Source: Aliikangiella marina
GTDB taxonomy: Bacteria > Pseudomonadota > Gammaproteobacteria > Enterobacterales > Kangiellaceae
Direction: 5' to 3'
Length of the DNA: 64,000 nucleotides
Assembly: GCF_007004765.1 (NCBI RefSeq)
Contig: NZ_VIKR01000001.1
Coordinates: forward strand, 558,001 to 622,000
A model generated the notes under the pieces. It was not told where the DNA came from. It ran no database searches and saw only the letters and a list, made by a program, of their open reading frames with translations. Below, in pieces: positions 9,751 to 17,778 of this stretch; positions within the stretch are counted from its first letter, which is position 1, and every line of letters begins with the position of its first letter. Both the position numbers and the translations under genes were made by a program.

Positions 9751-10152
9751 TTGGGAGCATACACAAAAATTAAAGGATGGATTGAAGTTCCTGAAAGTTT
9801 AGGGAAAGAAATTGAACCTATCTTAATAAAGTACATTACTTCTGAGTATCTAAACAAGCATCAGGTAAAAGTACATCAAGCCGACTTATATTCTGGCGGT
9901 TGGGTGATCCAGGAGAGCCCGATCAATGGATATAAACACGTTTTTTTCGGAGCTGAAACAAGGACCTATTTACTGGGTTATATTAAGGCTCAGATAGAAG
10001 AAATTGCGCTACTAGTCGAAAAGACCGATGACTTTGAACTTTATCCGGAAGGTTTTTTCAGTTTAGAGGAAGATGGAACACATAGTTACCCAGATGTCAG
10101 ATGGATAGTTTCACATGGCCGAGTTCGTGTTCTCGAAGGAAAATTATACTAG
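9751..10152 (+). CDS. Small hypothetical protein (orphan)
   Basis: No family recognised. The 133-residue soluble product has no signal peptide. It begins KIKGWIEVPESL, has a strand-rich middle (YSGGWVIQESPINGYKHVFFG), a helix (YLLGYIKAQIEEIALLVEK) and ends DVRWIVSHGRVRVLEGKLY, which suggests a compact alpha/beta fold. The start is TTG 9751, preceded by AAGGAAAT. It follows the previous orphan by 120 bp in the same direction. The acidic, small, lone character is compatible with an immunity-type protein, but nothing in the sequence proves it. Confidence 0.6.
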   Translation: MGAYTKIKGWIEVPESLGKEIEPILIKYITSEYLNKHQVKVHQADLYSGGWVIQESPINGYKHVFFGAETRTYLLGYIKAQIEEIALLVEKTDDFELYPEGFFSLEEDGTHSYPDVRWIVSHGRVRVLEGKLY

Positions 10153-10300
10153 TCACTTCAGTTTATGAGAGTTAAATAAAATGATAGGCTTGAACCATCA
10201 CAGAGTTGCCGGTCGTATTAACTTTTTGATGTCAAAAAGCAGTCACTCATGAATTGCCGAAAATAATATCCTTCTTTTGATAATTTAAAACATTTCGATA

Positions 10301-10780
10301 ATGAACAAACTTAGACCAACTATACCTATCGCTAACTGGAAAGTAGCGCTTAATATTGAGGAAAGTCAGAAAGTTCAAAATCAAGAGAGTGTGCCAGCAT
10401 TTAATTGTGACTGTGAGTCATGTGAACACTGGAGAAAGATGTACGAAAAGGTTCTGCCTGAAGGTATATTGCTTGAACTAAAAAGGCTTGGTATCAATCT
10501 TGATACTCCTTCAGACGCATATGAGCACGGTTCTGGTGAGGATGGCCGTCATTTCAGAATAATATTTCACATAGTAGGACGAATATTAAGTGGACCAGAA
10601 GCTTACAGGTGTGAGCAACAAATTGATAGCAGTGTTTTAAACTATCAGGTTACCAGAGAAACGCCTTACTTCAGCATAGTAGTTTTGCCATACGCAGAGT
10701 CTTATGATAAAGGTCCGATTTATGAGAAGAGTAAGAAAGGTGAACTTATAACCATTGATATGCGATTAAGTATTCCTTAG
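10301..10780 (+). CDS. Small hypothetical protein with CxCxxC motif
   Basis: No named family recognised. The 159-residue soluble product contains CDCESCEHWRKMYEKVLPEG near residues 37-56, a possible metal or structural cysteine cluster, followed by LKRLGINLDTPSDAYEHG and a strand-rich C-terminal half ending LITIDMRLSIP. The overall pattern, a cysteine cluster followed by a helical LKRLGI segment and a FHIVGRI...GPE strand, recalls small conserved proteins scattered near mobile DNA, but I cannot name the family. Start ATG 10301 has no strong ribosome-binding sequence. It lies on the same strand as the other orphans here. Confidence 0.6.
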   Translation: MNKLRPTIPIANWKVALNIEESQKVQNQESVPAFNCDCESCEHWRKMYEKVLPEGILLELKRLGINLDTPSDAYEHGSGEDGRHFRIIFHIVGRILSGPEAYRCEQQIDSSVLNYQVTRETPYFSIVVLPYAESYDKGPIYEKSKKGELITIDMRLSIP

Positions 10781-10887
10781 TATTCAACGAGTACTTTTAT
10801 CACCTTTCGGGCAGTCAAATATAAATTCTTCTGAACCAAAGTATGACTTATGAGACGTCCAATTAGCTTGAAATGTAATAGAATTCT

Positions 10888-11334
10888 ATGGACTTAAAAC
10901 TAACTTTTAAAAATCCTCAGCATGGATGGTTACCTTGAGTATTCACAAGCGGTGATTATACTGTGGAGTTTGAAGCATCAGATGTCCCAAATAACCCGGT
11001 GAGTGAACTTGTAGAATCCCTTTGGAAACCTGTTAGAAATGAAAACTCAGAAGTGTGGTGGCACTTAGAGCCTGCTGGTTATTATTTTATATTTGAGCCT
11101 AAACAGAGCGAATTGTTGTTTAGCATTCAGTTTTCACCAAACTCTAGTTTAGCTAACAGAAAAATATTGTTTGAAGCGAAAGTAAATTTAAGAAACGCAT
11201 TAATGATGTTTTGGCGTTGTGCGAAGAAAACCACTACCTTTGAAACATCTGACACTGATTGGCCCAAGCTTGACAAAAATGAATTAGAAAATTTAAGGAC
11301 TAAACTTAACCAGATTACTGATGATGGTTTCTAA
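10888..11334 (+). pseudogene. Small conserved orphan interrupted by an in-frame TGA
   Basis: A frame starting at ATG 10888 reads MDLKLTFKNPQHGWLP, hits TGA at 10936-10938, then continues in the same frame as VFTSGDYTVEFEASDVPNNPVSELVESLW to the stop at 11334. The part before the stop reads like a genuine N-terminal strand that pairs with the part after it, so a point mutation of TGG, CGA or a similar codon is likely. A shortened 123-residue product could still be made from GTG 10963, but no good ribosome-binding sequence precedes it. The family is not named here; the product would be a small soluble alpha/beta protein. A selenocysteine reading is unlikely because no selenocysteine-insertion hairpin is evident. 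Confidence 0.65.
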
Positions 11335-11382
11335 GGTGCAAGGGAGGCTCAAACCATTACAAAGTAGACACTCAACTCAGCA

Positions 11383-11536
11383 CGTCATTCCGAGCGTAGT
11401 CGAGGAATCTCCCACAGTTTTGGATACATCTACAAGCAGAGATTTACAAAGAAACACACCCATGTCTGTGATGGTGTCCAAGATTTTGAGTTTGTCTAAG
11501 CCTTTGGGAGATCTCTCCACTCCGGTCGAGATGACG
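11383..11536. repeat. MITE-like element with imperfect terminal inverted repeats
   Basis: The left end (11383-11413, CGTCATTCCGAGCGTAGTCG and onward) and the right end (11507-11536, ending CGGTCGAGATGACG) are imperfect reverse complements enclosing about 90 bp. Elements with this CGTCATTCCGAGCG...GTCGAGATGACG pattern are common in many bacterial genomes and generate spurious frames reading IPSVVEES. No transposase is inside. A decayed second right end may be present near 11655 (CCACTGCGGTTGAAACAAC). Confidence 0.7.
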
Positions 11537-11731
11537 GGCTACCTTTGAAAGTCTGGTTTGAGGAAATAAAAAGCTCCTTGATGCTTCGAAGTATGACTAG
11601 AAACTAAATGGCAAACCTTGCCCTTTAAAAAACTGAGTCAATAAAGTCAGGAGAACATTCCACTGCGGTTGAAACAACTAAAAAAATCTCTAGATGATTC
11701 AACCGACTTTTTGTATTTTTAAATATTACGG

Positions 11732-12142
11732 TTAAACATCTTCCTCATCGGTTTCAACCCAAGGAATCAATAACTCCTTATAACCAACAATACCAAGTGC
11801 TTTACCTGCTTCAGTGACTAACGTATGAGAAAGTCCAAACCGGCTGAAAAGTCGAGCGCAATATCTTACGTCCATGTCCGGTTCGATACTTATGACAGGT
11901 TTAGACATGATTTCATAGAGATTAACTCTGCGTGTTGCTTTGTCTTTCGCGAGTACTTTTTTGACGATGTCTGATAAGAGAACCACGCCATAAGCATCAT
12001 GTTTATCACGTTTTTTTATAATCAGCATTTCAATGTTTTTTTCTTTAAAAACTTGAATAGCTTCCTTTACTGTAGCGAGACCATCAATTTCATAGAAGTC
12101 AGTTCGCATCACATCGCGTGCTTTGATTACTTTCTTTTCCAT
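11732..12142 (-). CDS. CBS-pair domain protein, partner of DUF1538/PII
   Basis: A stand-alone pair of CBS domains in 136 residues: the first contains ARDVMRTDFYEIDGLATVKEAI and ends GVVLLSDIVKKV, the second contains YEIMSKPVISIEPDMDVRYCARLF and ends GIVGYKELL. CBS pairs bind adenine nucleotides and usually regulate a neighbouring transporter or enzyme. It starts at ATG 12142, sharing one base with the stop of the PII-like gene (TAATG), so the two are translationally coupled. As the last gene of a DUF1538-DUF1538-PII-CBS operon it is probably an energy-state sensor for the membrane proteins. Confidence 0.85.
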   Translation of the reverse strand: MEKKVIKARDVMRTDFYEIDGLATVKEAIQVFKEKNIEMLIIKKRDKHDAYGVVLLSDIVKKVLAKDKATRRVNLYEIMSKPVISIEPDMDVRYCARLFSRFGLSHTLVTEAGKALGIVGYKELLIPWVETDEEDV

Positions 12143-12492
12143 TATAAAAACTCCTTCACTTCGTCAGTGAGCTTCGCTTGTTGACTAGCAACACCAACGG
12201 CGTCCTCAACATCAATCTGAAAGGCAATTCCAGTCCCGGGTTTATCATCAAACTCACCCACTTTATTAATCTCTTCAATAATGTGTCGACTTAAATGTTC
12301 TTCAACTAAAAACAAGATAACATCTCTTTGGGTTTCGAGGTTTAAACCAAAGAATGTTTTTGATTGAGTCATTCCTTCACCTCTCGCATTATTAATAACC
12401 GTCGCGCCGGTAGCTCCTGCCTTTCTGGCTGCATCCATAACCGCATCGGTTTTCTCATCTTCGATGAATACTACAATCATTTTAAAGTGCAT
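12142..12492 (-). CDS. PII-like regulatory protein
   Basis: A 116-residue member of the PII superfamily. It begins with the edge strand MIVVFIEDEK, followed by a helix (DAVMDAARKAGATGATVI), a T-loop-like region (NNARGEGMTQSKTFFG) and the C-terminal strand GIAFQIDVEDAVGV. The T-loop lacks the classical uridylylated tyrosine of GlnB, so it is not an ordinary nitrogen PII. Its gene starts two bases after the second DUF1538 gene and overlaps the CBS gene, which fits the known association of PII-like proteins with membrane transporters. The ligand cannot be read from the sequence. Confidence 0.85.
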   Translation of the reverse strand: MHFKMIVVFIEDEKTDAVMDAARKAGATGATVINNARGEGMTQSKTFFGLNLETQRDVILFLVEEHLSRHIIEEINKVGEFDDKPGTGIAFQIDVEDAVGVASQQAKLTDEVKEFL

Positions 12493-12494
12493 GA

Positions 12495-13316
12495 TTAACT
12501 CCTCACGCTGCTATTAGCTTGATCTACTTGAGATCGTTTTGATTTAAAAAAGTTAACTTTAGCTTCTGATAACTGAGCATAAGCCATTACTGACATAATC
12601 GGAAATAAACTGGCGAAGGCAATCAGCCCAAAACCATCTATCAAAGGATTACGTCCCGGAACTGTTTGCGATAGACCTAATCCGAGTGCGGCGACTAGTG
12701 GAACGGTTACGGTTGATGTGGTTACACCACCTGAATCATAGGCGAGGGGAATAATGAGTTTAGGCGCGAATGATGTTTGAATAACAACGATAACGTAACC
12801 CACAATAATGTACCAATGAATCGGATCGCCGACTACTATTCGGTAACAACCCAAACTAATTCCGATCGCTACGCCTAAAGCAACAGCGATGCGCAGTCCC
12901 CAAATTCCGATCGCGCCGGCTGATACTTCATTCGCTTTAATTGCGACAGCTATTAGTGATGGCTCAGCAATTGTGGTACTAAACCCGATACAAAATGCAA
13001 AAATATAAACCCAATAATAATCTTGCCAACTAATCTCCCCAGCGATATCGCTTATTCCGCCAAGCGACTGAATAAATGATGGTGCCGTAAGTTGTTCCGC
13101 CATGATTTTGCCGAGTGGAAACAATGCCCACTCTAGACCGATAAGGAAAAGAGATAGACCAATTAGGACCCAAACAAACCCCGTTAAAATCTGCCCAAGG
13201 TTAGCTGGTTTTTTACGAATGACTAGGAATTGAAACCCAAAGATAATCACCGCAATCGGTATGACATCTTTAACCGTGGTTACAATTACATTGAGAATTT
13301 CGAGTAGTGTCTCCAT
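12495..13316 (-). CDS. DUF1538 membrane protein, second subunit
   Basis: A polytopic inner-membrane protein of 273 residues with about seven to eight hydrophobic segments. DUF1538 landmarks are GFSTTIAEPSLIAVA, a [22 protein letters not shown] motif (given here in part: [14 protein letters not shown]) and [20 protein letters not shown]. It is paralogous to the upstream gene over most of its length; the stop of that gene and this start overlap by one base. Paired DUF1538 proteins have been reported as a two-component Na+(K+)/H+ antiporter (UmpAB) in Halomonas, so a heteromeric cation/proton antiporter is a reasonable inference. The polar DSGG...STxTVP motif repeated in both subunits is the likely ion-binding site. 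Confidence 0.85.
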   Translation of the reverse strand: METLLEILNVIVTTVKDVIPIAVIIFGFQFLVIRKKPANLGQILTGFVWVLIGLSLFLIGLEWALFPLGKIMAEQLTAPSFIQSLGGISDIAGEISWQDYYWVYIFAFCIGFSTTIAEPSLIAVAIKANEVSAGAIGIWGLRIAVALGVAIGISLGCYRIVVGDPIHWYIIVGYVIVVIQTSFAPKLIIPLAYDSGGVTTSTVTVPLVAALGLGLSQTVPGRNPLIDGFGLIAFASLFPIMSVMAYAQLSEAKVNFFKSKRSQVDQANSSVRS

Positions 13317-14050
13317 TAGATAATCATTCCATATGCCATGACAAAAATCATTGGTGTGAGTGAAGCAAAGGCGATCAATCCAAAGCCGTCAATCATCGGG
13401 TTTCGTCCTTTAATCGATGACGCTAAACCTACACCCAATGCGGTTACAAGGGGCACAGTTATTGTCGATGTTGTGACGCCACCTGAGTCATAAGCGATTC
13501 CAATGATTTCTCTTGGTGCAAATGCTGTCATGATTACCACTAGTAGATAACCACCGATAATGATCCACTGAATCGGCCACCCTTTTAAAATACGAATAAC
13601 GCCAATAACGATTGCGATACCGACCGATAAAGCAACAGTAAACCGCAGACCTGTAGCGTATGATTGCTGGGCTTCTGTAGAGGCTTCAATCATATTTCCC
13701 GCGGCAGCAACTTTTGCGGCTTCTGCGGAAACAGCAATTAATGCAGGTTCAGCGACAGTCGTACCGAAACCTAAGCAAAAAGCAAAAATCACTAGCCAAA
13801 CTACGCTACCTTTGCGGGCAAAAGCGTGTGCCATTGACTCTCCAATGGGGAATAACCCTTGTTCAAGGCCATGAATGAAAAAAGTCAGGCCGAGAATTAC
13901 AAATCCTACACCGGCAATTAATTTGCCAACATTGGGGAGCGGTTGCTGGAGGACAAAAAACTGAAAGAATAAGATAACAATCAATATTGGTAGCAGGTCA
14001 CGAACACTACCTAACATCGATGCAAACAACTTATGCAGTAGCTTAATCAA
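13316..14050 (-). CDS. DUF1538 membrane protein, first subunit
   Basis: First gene of the DUF1538-DUF1538-PII-CBS operon, encoding 244 residues with multiple membrane segments. It has the same landmarks as its partner: [41 protein letters not shown] and [21 protein letters not shown]. The start appears to be TTG 14050, since no ATG lies in frame upstream. The partner's start codon overlaps its TAA by one base, which argues that the two chains are made in equal amounts and form one complex. It is shorter than the partner at the loop following GESMA. Role as in UmpA-type antiporter subunits is inferred from the literature on the family, not visible in the sequence. Confidence 0.85.
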   Translation of the reverse strand: MIKLLHKLFASMLGSVRDLLPILIVILFFQFFVLQQPLPNVGKLIAGVGFVILGLTFFIHGLEQGLFPIGESMAHAFARKGSVVWLVIFAFCLGFGTTVAEPALIAVSAEAAKVAAAGNMIEASTEAQQSYATGLRFTVALSVGIAIVIGVIRILKGWPIQWIIIGGYLLVVIMTAFAPREIIGIAYDSGGVTTSTITVPLVTALGVGLASSIKGRNPMIDGFGLIAFASLTPMIFVMAYGMII

Positions 14051-14288
14051 ATATGAATCCAGAATTATACTAAGATTTAATTATTGGTTTTTAGGGTAGG
14101 GGGATAACGGAAAGTGGTCAACCAAGCAAATACGCATTTATTGACTTTGGTCATCTTGATGCCAGTTTTTGTACGTTGCTAGAATTGACCAAACCTTATT
14201 TAAGGAGTCAGCGAACTTTACCAGGCGAGTATTGGTTTGAGAATAGCAATGAGCATGCGCCAGTGAATGAGGGGGGTAGACAATCAAC

Positions 14289-15416
14289 TTATTCCTTTTT
14301 GGAGACTTTAAGCGAGTTATCTGGTGCAGTAAATTCGAGGTTAGTGAGGGTAAGCGTTACGTCAGGTTTATCTTGTTCAAATTGGGCGATTTTAACTGGA
14401 AAATAGTTTAATTCTGGACTTAACCAAACTGAAAAACTACTGTCATCACCACTAACTCTCTCAAGGCGTATCGTTTGATATTCTCCAAAAGGTGTTTTGA
14501 TCACGTCTTCACCTTTGAGTTGATATTCATAAAACTCACGTAATCCTTTGTAGCTGACAAGATATTTGAACTCTTGATTTCCGATGAGTAAATCAGAACG
14601 GAGTTTAAGCAAATGATTCGCTCGATCAAATACCTGTGATTCTAACGGCAGGCTCCATTTCCGTTTGCCTCGCGTTCCGACTTCCTGCTTTGCATCCCAA
14701 TCGAATGCTTGTTTGGTTAACCGATCTTTTCTGAAACTGACTTTTGTTTTCGAGTAAAATTCGTCGGTAAACATCTTTCGTTCTTTAATTTTAAATTTAG
14801 AGTACTCACGACTTCTTAACGTTAAAAGCCATTTGCTCAATTTAGAAGATACTTCAAGTTGCCATTGATTATCTTTCTTTTCCATTTTTCGGGTTGCATT
14901 ACCTAGCGCATCACCATCGGCGCTAATTTGATAAGTCGCTACATAAGCATGCAGAAAGATCCATGGGTTTTCCTTGAGAGAACGGTTAATTTTATTTTGT
15001 TCAGATGGGTTTACTCCGGGAATTTCTGCAAGCTCGTCATTTGGAGCAGTCGATTCGGTTTGTTCGATATTGGCGCTAACTGAATTGCTTTGGATAACTT
15101 GTTCAGTCAAATTGGTTGAGTCAGTTGTTTCAGTTGATTGAGTAGATTCTGTTCCATCAGTATTTTCGGTTTGTATTGAGTCGCTAAGTGCCTCGGATTG
15201 GGTTGACTCCGCTGGTACTGCCTCAGATTGGGTTTCGACGGATTTTTGTTGTGGGTTGAGCTCGTTTGCTTTGAGGTCAATCGAATTCCAGGTTAAGAGT
15301 AACGTAATGAATAAAAGAGACACAACTCTGGTTGAATCAAATTCAATCTGAGTAAAGCTTTTGCGAGGATTATTCCGAATCAATAATGATGGGGTGAGTA
15401 AGCTTTTCATTGTCAA
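14289..15416 (-). CDS. DUF3108 domain protein, exported
   Basis: Exported protein of 375 residues with a DUF3108 domain. A hydrophobic segment (VVSLLFITLLLTWNSIDL, about residues 32-49) is the likely signal anchor or signal peptide. It is followed by a Ser/Thr/Glu/Gln-rich linker of about 85 residues (for example TESTQSTETTDSTN), then the DUF3108 beta-rich domain (AYVATYQISADGDALGNATR ... GVWLSPELNY-type end, here FSVWLSPELNYFPVKI). DUF3108 genes often sit beside purN/purM in gammaproteobacteria, as here. The start overlaps the purN 3' end by 47 bp; ATG 15410 is an alternative. Function unknown. The low-complexity linker is unusually long for the family. Confidence 0.8.
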   Translation of the reverse strand: MTMKSLLTPSLLIRNNPRKSFTQIEFDSTRVVSLLFITLLLTWNSIDLKANELNPQQKSVETQSEAVPAESTQSEALSDSIQTENTDGTESTQSTETTDSTNLTEQVIQSNSVSANIEQTESTAPNDELAEIPGVNPSEQNKINRSLKENPWIFLHAYVATYQISADGDALGNATRKMEKKDNQWQLEVSSKLSKWLLTLRSREYSKFKIKERKMFTDEFYSKTKVSFRKDRLTKQAFDWDAKQEVGTRGKRKWSLPLESQVFDRANHLLKLRSDLLIGNQEFKYLVSYKGLREFYEYQLKGEDVIKTPFGEYQTIRLERVSGDDSSFSVWLSPELNYFPVKIAQFEQDKPDVTLTLTNLEFTAPDNSLKVSKKE

Positions 15417-16017
15417 AATAAATCCCTTCAGATTCCATTGAAAGTCTTTCAGTCAAAAACCATGAAGCGACCTCTGGATATAGCTTGTGCTCTAATTGTT
15501 GAACTTTGGCCATAACCTCAGATTCGCTGTCATTTAAGTCAAGTTTCAGCCTTGCTTGGCCGATAACCGGTCCACCATCTAACTCTTCCGTTACAAAATG
15601 CACACTTGTGCCATGAAAGGTGTCTTTGTTCTCTAGTGCGCGTCGGTGGGTATGTAAACCTGTATATTTGGGCAACAAAGATGGGTGAATGTTCAATAGT
15701 TTGCCATTAAACTTTTGCACGAAACCTGCACTTAGGATTCTCATGAAACCTGCTAATATAACAAGGTTAGGGGAGAATGACTCAATAGTTTTCGCTAACG
15801 CTTCATCGAATGCTTCTCTGGAATCGAAATTACCGTGTTCGATAACACGAGTCGGAATATTGGCTTTGGCCGCGCGCTCTAGACCAAACACGCCGGATTT
15901 ATTGCTGATTACGCCCACGATTTTGGCGTGCAAATTACCTGCTTTTTCCGCCTCGATAAAAGCTTGTAAGTTAGAACCGCTGCCCGATATTAAAACAACA
16001 ACCCGTTTGTTACTCAT
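15370..16017 (-). CDS. purN: Phosphoribosylglycinamide formyltransferase PurN
   Basis: Third step of de novo purine synthesis: transfers a formyl group from 10-formyltetrahydrofolate to GAR. The N-terminal phosphate-binding motif VLISGSGSNLQAFIEA and the catalytic region LNIHPSLLPKYTGLHTHRRAL, followed by HGTSVHFVTEELDGGPVI, contain the conserved Asn, His and Asp residues. The length of 215 residues is normal. It lies 24 bp downstream of purM in the same direction, the common purMN order, and its 3' end overlaps the DUF3108 gene. Confidence 0.97.
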   Translation of the reverse strand: MSNKRVVVLISGSGSNLQAFIEAEKAGNLHAKIVGVISNKSGVFGLERAAKANIPTRVIEHGNFDSREAFDEALAKTIESFSPNLVILAGFMRILSAGFVQKFNGKLLNIHPSLLPKYTGLHTHRRALENKDTFHGTSVHFVTEELDGGPVIGQARLKLDLNDSESEVMAKVQQLEHKLYPEVASWFLTERLSMESEGIYFDNEKLTHPIIIDSE

Positions 16018-16041
16018 TGGCTAATTCCTGTCGACCAATGT

Positions 16042-17082
16042 TTATTTAAAGCTAACTTGCTGGTTGTCTTGTGATTCGACGATTTCACCTAAGTGCCATG
16101 CTTGTTCGCCGAGCGCATTGAGAATCTCTAGGGATTTGTCGAGTTCATCGGCAGCGACCACTAATACCATACCTACCCCACAGTTAAAGGTACGATACAT
16201 TTCCATTTGTTCAACATTACCCTTAGTTTGAAGCCAGTTAAAGATTGCCGGCATTTGCCAAGAATTCTGATTGATTTGCGCGCAGCTATTGTCGGGCAAA
16301 ACGCGCGGGATGTTTTCTAATAAACCGCCGCCAGTAATGTGAGAGAGGGCTTTTAAATTAACTTGTTTGGCAAGTGCCAAGGTTGACTTCACATATATTT
16401 TGGTGGGTTCTAGTAATGCTTCTGCTAAAGTACCCTCGCCGAATGAGTCATCAAGTTTGGCACCGGATACTTCGATGATTTTCCTGATTAAAGAATAACC
16501 ATTAGAGTGGGGACCACTGGAGCCTAAACCAATCAACTGATCGCCAGTTGTTACTTGGGTACCGTCAATAACTTGAGACTTCTCAACAATACCTACACAA
16601 AAACCAGCAAGGTCATAATCTTCGCCTTCATACATCCCTGGCATTTCGGCAGTTTCACCACCTATCAGTGCACAGTTTGATTGAATACATCCTTCACCAA
16701 TTCCTTTTACAACATCTGCTGCAGTGTCGATGTCAAGTTTACCTGTTGCATAGTAGTCTAGGAAGAAGAGGGGTTCTGCCCCTTGAACGATGAGATCATT
16801 TACGCACATCGCGACAAGATCAATACCCACTTTATCGTGGATACCAGCATCAATTGCTAAACGAAGTTTGGTACCAACACCGTCTGTTCCTGAAACGAGA
16901 ACTGGTTCTTTGTAGCCAGTGGGCAGTTCAAACATCGCGCCAAAGCCGCCCAGGTTAGATACAACTTCGGGTCGCTTCGTCGCTTTGGCGACACTCTTGA
17001 TGCGCTCAACCAATTGATTTCCGGCTTCAATATCCACACCGGCATCTTTGTAACTTAGGCCTTTAGAGCTGTTATCTGACAT
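16042..17082 (-). CDS. purM: Phosphoribosylformylglycinamidine cyclo-ligase PurM (AIR synthetase)
   Basis: Fifth step of purine synthesis, closing the imidazole ring of AIR with ATP. Start at ATG 17082 ([22 protein letters not shown]) gives 346 residues, matching the usual 345; a frame extension upstream to 17136 is probably untranslated. Family motifs include [36 protein letters not shown] and [16 protein letters not shown]. First gene of purM-purN. No clear PurR-type operator is seen upstream. Confidence 0.97.
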   Translation of the reverse strand: MSDNSSKGLSYKDAGVDIEAGNQLVERIKSVAKATKRPEVVSNLGGFGAMFELPTGYKEPVLVSGTDGVGTKLRLAIDAGIHDKVGIDLVAMCVNDLIVQGAEPLFFLDYYATGKLDIDTAADVVKGIGEGCIQSNCALIGGETAEMPGMYEGEDYDLAGFCVGIVEKSQVIDGTQVTTGDQLIGLGSSGPHSNGYSLIRKIIEVSGAKLDDSFGEGTLAEALLEPTKIYVKSTLALAKQVNLKALSHITGGGLLENIPRVLPDNSCAQINQNSWQMPAIFNWLQTKGNVEQMEMYRTFNCGVGMVLVVAADELDKSLEILNALGEQAWHLGEIVESQDNQQVSFK

Positions 17083-17227
17083 CTTAATAAATCTCTGGCT
17101 AGGGTCATAGAATTTGGGCGGTATTCTACCATGCATTGATTTGAGATCGAGTTATTTGCCAGTAAAAAGAACAAAAAATACGGATTTATCGCCGATTAAA
17201 AACGATTCTTATTGATGTGGTTGAGTG

Positions 17228-17518
17228 TCAGCGTGATTTACGTTCGATCGACATTAGTGCTTCGTTTATGGCATAGTCATTAAAGGCCGGATCTTGTCGG
17301 TCAATTTCAAACGGGCCCGTCCAATCTTCAGGCGGCGCCGATTCCAGTGGAATTAAGGCTTTCCAGCCGCTGAACTCTAACTCTTCTATTTCGCCGTCGT
17401 AATATTGGATTTCGATACTTTGTTCTTCGTAATCAATCGCGACGACTTCGAACAATGCATCATTGTTTACTGGACGGTACCAGTGACCAATTTCTGCGGA
17501 TATTTGTCCTGACATCAT
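17228..17518 (-). CDS. DUF6763 family small protein
   Basis: A 96-residue acidic cytoplasmic protein. The sequence has the feel of a short SH3/Tudor-like barrel: GHWYRPVNNDALFEVVAID, then IEIQYYDGEIEELEFSGWKAL, then PPEDWTGPFEIDRQDP. I recognise this as the DUF6763 type, found widely in gammaproteobacteria with no assigned function. Start at ATG 17518 (MMSGQIS), with the second ATG three bases later as an alternative. It is transcribed towards purM with a 145-bp spacer, so it may be separately expressed. Confidence 0.8.
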   Translation of the reverse strand: MMSGQISAEIGHWYRPVNNDALFEVVAIDYEEQSIEIQYYDGEIEELEFSGWKALIPLESAPPEDWTGPFEIDRQDPAFNDYAINEALMSIERKSR

Positions 17519-17778
17519 TGCGAGTTACCTCGTGTGGTTAGATGTATTATTGAGTTTATTCGGTGCCAACCATACGACCGTAACAAAGTTTCAAAAGCAA
17601 CGGGCGCGAATGGTAGATTCGGCAAACCCCTATATTCACAGGGTTTTCACAGTAATAATCGACTATTAACAAGCTTTTTAGAAGGACTGATTTGTTCATA
17701 CCAGAACCGCTATTAGAAGAATTTCTTATTATTATCGAGACTTGCTTGACAGCAGAGGCCGAACGACTGCCGTTAGCA

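Noticed and set aside
9631-10300. Integron gene-cassette hypothesis for the small orphan genes
   Set aside because: No pairs of RYYYAAC/GTTRRRY attC-type sites could be found in the spacers and no integrase is in view.
11321-11548. Frame encoding IPSVVEESPT...
   Set aside because: This is a translation of the MITE-like inverted-repeat element; such frames occur at every copy of this element type and are not genes.
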